A stretch of DNA of 64,000 nucleotides, taken from positions 4,608,926 to 4,672,925 of the forward strand of contig JAKOON010000007.1 of the NCBI GenBank assembly GCA_022577435.1, read 5' to 3'. The notes under the pieces are model-generated. The model was given only the letters and a program-made list of their open reading frames with translations. It was not told the origin of the DNA and made no database searches. Every line of letters begins with the position of its first letter. The first letter of the stretch is position 1. The translations under genes and the position numbers were made by a program. The stretch is from Embiotoca jacksoni. Its lineage: Eukaryota > Chordata > Actinopteri > Embiotocidae. Shown one piece after another: positions 61,421 through 64,000 of the stretch.

Positions 61421-61785
61421 GATGTATAATCACACTCCTGTGCAGGATTTTCAGACTACACTAGAAATTTCATTACATGCTTACCTGGTGTTCCAGCACC
61501 GGCAATATTTGTAGAGCAGATTGACTTGGCTGCCTATTTGATTCCTCATCAATTTCATATCCCCTCCACGTCAAGGAAGATCATCAATGATTCATACTTT
61601 ATACGGCGGCTCCCTGCAATGTAAAAGCATTTGTAAAAACTGTCATGTTATGGCAAAGCAATAAAATTGTTTACCAGTGACTGTTGTCTTTTTGTCTCGA
61701 ACCTCAGATGATTGCTTTATTGCAGCATTTTCAGATTACAGATAAAAATAACACTAATTCAATCACAACACGGTGTTCAGTCGAA

Positions 61786-61850
61786 CCCCCCCCCCCCCCC
61801 AAATGCACACACTTAAAAACTAAAATACACACACACACACACACACACAC
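61786..61850. repeat. Poly-C (15) and (CA)n pair
   Basis: 15 C residues at 61786-61800, then 12 CA units at 61827-61850, separated by an A-rich spacer. Confidence 0.85.
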
Positions 61851-64000
61851 AACCCCATTCTCCCATTTCAGCCTGCTTTGCCCCAAGTCTCCTGTTCTTT
61901 GCCTCAGGGGTGTGAATGTGAGTGGGTGCTGAATAATAATTTTGGAGTGTAGCTTGTGGGTTGGGTTTAGACTGAATATATGCAGATCTTTTTCCTGTCA
62001 GTCAGTCAATAAATCAGTCTGTCATTCCAGCTGACAGGTGGTTGATGAAGGATCCCTGGTATCATGTACAGAAGCATTCACAGCTTCTGTTGAAGGGACA
62101 GAGCGCCAAAACAAAAAGTCATTCAATCTGATGGGGACATAAATGAGCTGAAGTGCATTTAACCAGCAGCATGTGAATGACAGACTTAACTCAGTGCTGC
62201 TGTGTGGACACTTGCTTGCTGTATTCATACAATGGGTGAAATTGCACACACGTGCATGCGTGTAACAGTCTCCGTGTGAGCACGTGGGTGTGTGCGTGGG
62301 CAAGTAAATGCAGGAGAGTTATTCTTCCAGTGTCATATTTTTGGCATGGTTGTGTTGTGTCCCAGGCTGCTGCACAGTTGGTGAATATCAATGCAGTGTG
62401 GCGTAGTGACGGGGACTGGAGCTGACATGTTGTCACACTGTGATGAAAAGCACTCTGAAATGATGTGGCGGGAGTGTTCCTCCTGTCCGCAGAGAGATGG
62501 CAAGCTGGCTGTGGCATTTGTGTATTCGTTTGTGCCTCTATGCCTGTGTGAGAATGTGTGTGTGTGTCTGTGTGTCTGTTGGTGTCTCTCTGGGTGCACT
62601 TGCAATTGTGTACGCCTATTGCTTGCCGTTCAAACCCATATTACTTCACGCACAAAGTGGGTGGCTTTGCTTCTGATTTTGATTTAGCAATGGCAAATCT
62701 GTAAGTGAGCAGGTGTAAGTAATTGTGTTTTTAGCGACTAGTTTGACAGTAAACCAACTCTATTGGCTCTTTGTTAACAACCACTGTCGTGTACCGTTTC
62801 AGAAGAACTAGGCTTTTTGTATGGCTATAAACTTTTTAAGCATTGCTGAGGTAATGAAAGGTGAACTGATGTACTGACGTTGCAGTTTGCTCTCCCCTTT
62901 GGTCTCGTCTTTCCTTGTGGAGCCGTTCTGTTGGATCCAAGTGGAATCTTGACTCTACATAGGAGTTATTGGTTAAATCGAGATGTCTCATAAACATTTA
63001 ACTGAGTCTGTAAGGTCATAAAGAATCTGTACACCTGAAATAAGTCCTTGCATTCAAATTATAAGCTTCCATTTTACTCATGTTTGAATTCCTACGTGTG
63101 CCGCAGATTTACATGTTTGCGTGTTTGTGCACATTCTTACAAATTACATTTTGGGTCACATGAAGCTTTTGTTTTTGTTTCTCTCTCGGTCTCTCCGTCC
63201 TTTGACAGTGTTACTGAATTTCACAAGCACTCCATCACTTCTCTGTGAACTTGGTGTACTCTGTAGCTTCAGCGCCCCTGGAGAGACGACATGTGAAGGG
63301 AAAAGAGTCATGTTTCCCTCGCTGTGGTTGCAGCCTTTTAAGTTTCGTTCAAAATAACTGAGGGGCTTGTTCAGACCTCGGGTTTTTCATTTTGGGCAAA
63401 GGTTCAGCTCTCACTTTGGCTCGGGCATGTTAAAAGCTTTTCTTAATGCATATGTCTTTGTCTCTGTGGACCTTCATGGGTAGATAGATAGATAAGAGAT
63501 GGGCCCCACCTGGTCACTGCACTGAAGTTTCAGTTTAATTATTGAACAGAAGAGCTTGGAGGACACGAGTGCTCGAGGGTCTGCACAGCATATACCGTCT
63601 TTGTCAGTGACGTGTTTGTCTTTAAATGAGAATATAAACACATACACAGAGACAGATGAATTTCACATGCATTATTGCCTTCCTCAGCGGGGTGCTGATG
63701 TATGCAAATAAGACAGAATTGGAGGAAGTAGTCAGGATAACCAATAAAAAAGAACAAAGCACAGGAATCTAATCCTGTCATATACCATCCTTATGTTATT
63801 GAAGAAGTCAAGCTTTGAGAGAAGTGTTAGTTGTAATACTTGTGCTGAGACATTTATATTACATGTAACCTTGAGAATTGCACAGTAGGAGACAAGATAT
63901 GCTCCCTGAAATCCACCATATTTAATCTCCCCGTGTATTTCTCTTTGCTATCGTATTAAGTACTTGTGGTTTAGTGTTTCAAAGAAATTGCTTCAGTGAA

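Larger units (their letters stand above)
29983..64000 (+). other. Intron 4, at least 34 kb, continues past the window
   Basis: Starts GTAAGT. I searched for the expected next exon (start of FH3, containing a string like LESLRVSLTSNPVSWV) on the + strand and found none, so the intron is open at the window end. It holds CA tracts, Tc1 and hAT-like remnants and numerous candidate regulatory blocks, listed separately. Between these, 30700-33400, 35120-36580, 38950-40490, 43200-43990, 46550-49600, 56100-61050 and 61900-64000 are AT-rich intron with short homopolymers and no recognisable gene. Confidence 0.85.

Noticed and set aside
1..64000. CRISPR arrays, bacterial operons, rRNA, snRNA or retroviral genes
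   Set aside because: No direct-repeat/spacer arrays, no operon-like gene packing, no recognisable rRNA or U-snRNA sequence, and no gag/pol-type frames were found.

Overview
The window looks like nuclear DNA of a teleost fish. It is AT-rich and intron-dominated, with GT-AG introns, many long (CA)n microsatellites, and decayed Tc1/mariner and hAT-type DNA transposons of kinds common in fish. I see no bacterial, viral or organellar genes.

Only one protein-coding gene can be supported: the 5' part of a Diaphanous-related formin on the + strand, best matched to DIAPH2. Four coding exons are readable: 2365-2448 (28 codons, start codon), 18147-18323 (59 codons), 24994-25098 (35 codons) and a 21-nt microexon at 29962-29982 (7 codons). 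Each is bounded by good splice signals, has a length divisible by three and joins in phase 0, giving 129 N-terminal residues. They cover the basic N-terminus and the start of the Rho-GTPase-binding domain. The rest of the FH3, FH1, FH2 and DAD regions must lie beyond position 64000.

Layout: 1-1190 is featureless upstream flank. A promoter-like cluster (two CCAAT boxes, an E-box, a GC-box) lies at 1246-1310, and the 5' UTR, with two short upstream ORFs, runs up to 2364. Intron 1 (15.7 kb) holds a GC-rich minisatellite, a 0.7-kb element with terminal inverted repeats and several simple repeats. Intron 2 (6.7 kb) holds two DNA-transposon remnants and ends next to a 38-T tract just upstream of exon 3. 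Intron 3 (4.9 kb) leads to the microexon. Intron 4 (at least 34 kb, open at the window end) holds two Tc1 remnants in opposing orientation, hAT-like elements and long CA tracts. It also contains many repeat-poor, TAATTA-rich stretches that resemble conserved non-coding elements.

The most interesting signal is the microexon. It has two UGC motifs directly before its acceptor and a long CA tract about 70 nt after its donor, the layout expected of a regulated, probably neural, microexon. The second is the density of enhancer-like non-coding blocks in introns 2-4, which suggests that the formin introns may carry long-range regulatory sequence. All family assignments come from reading translations and from memory of the families; no alignment was run.
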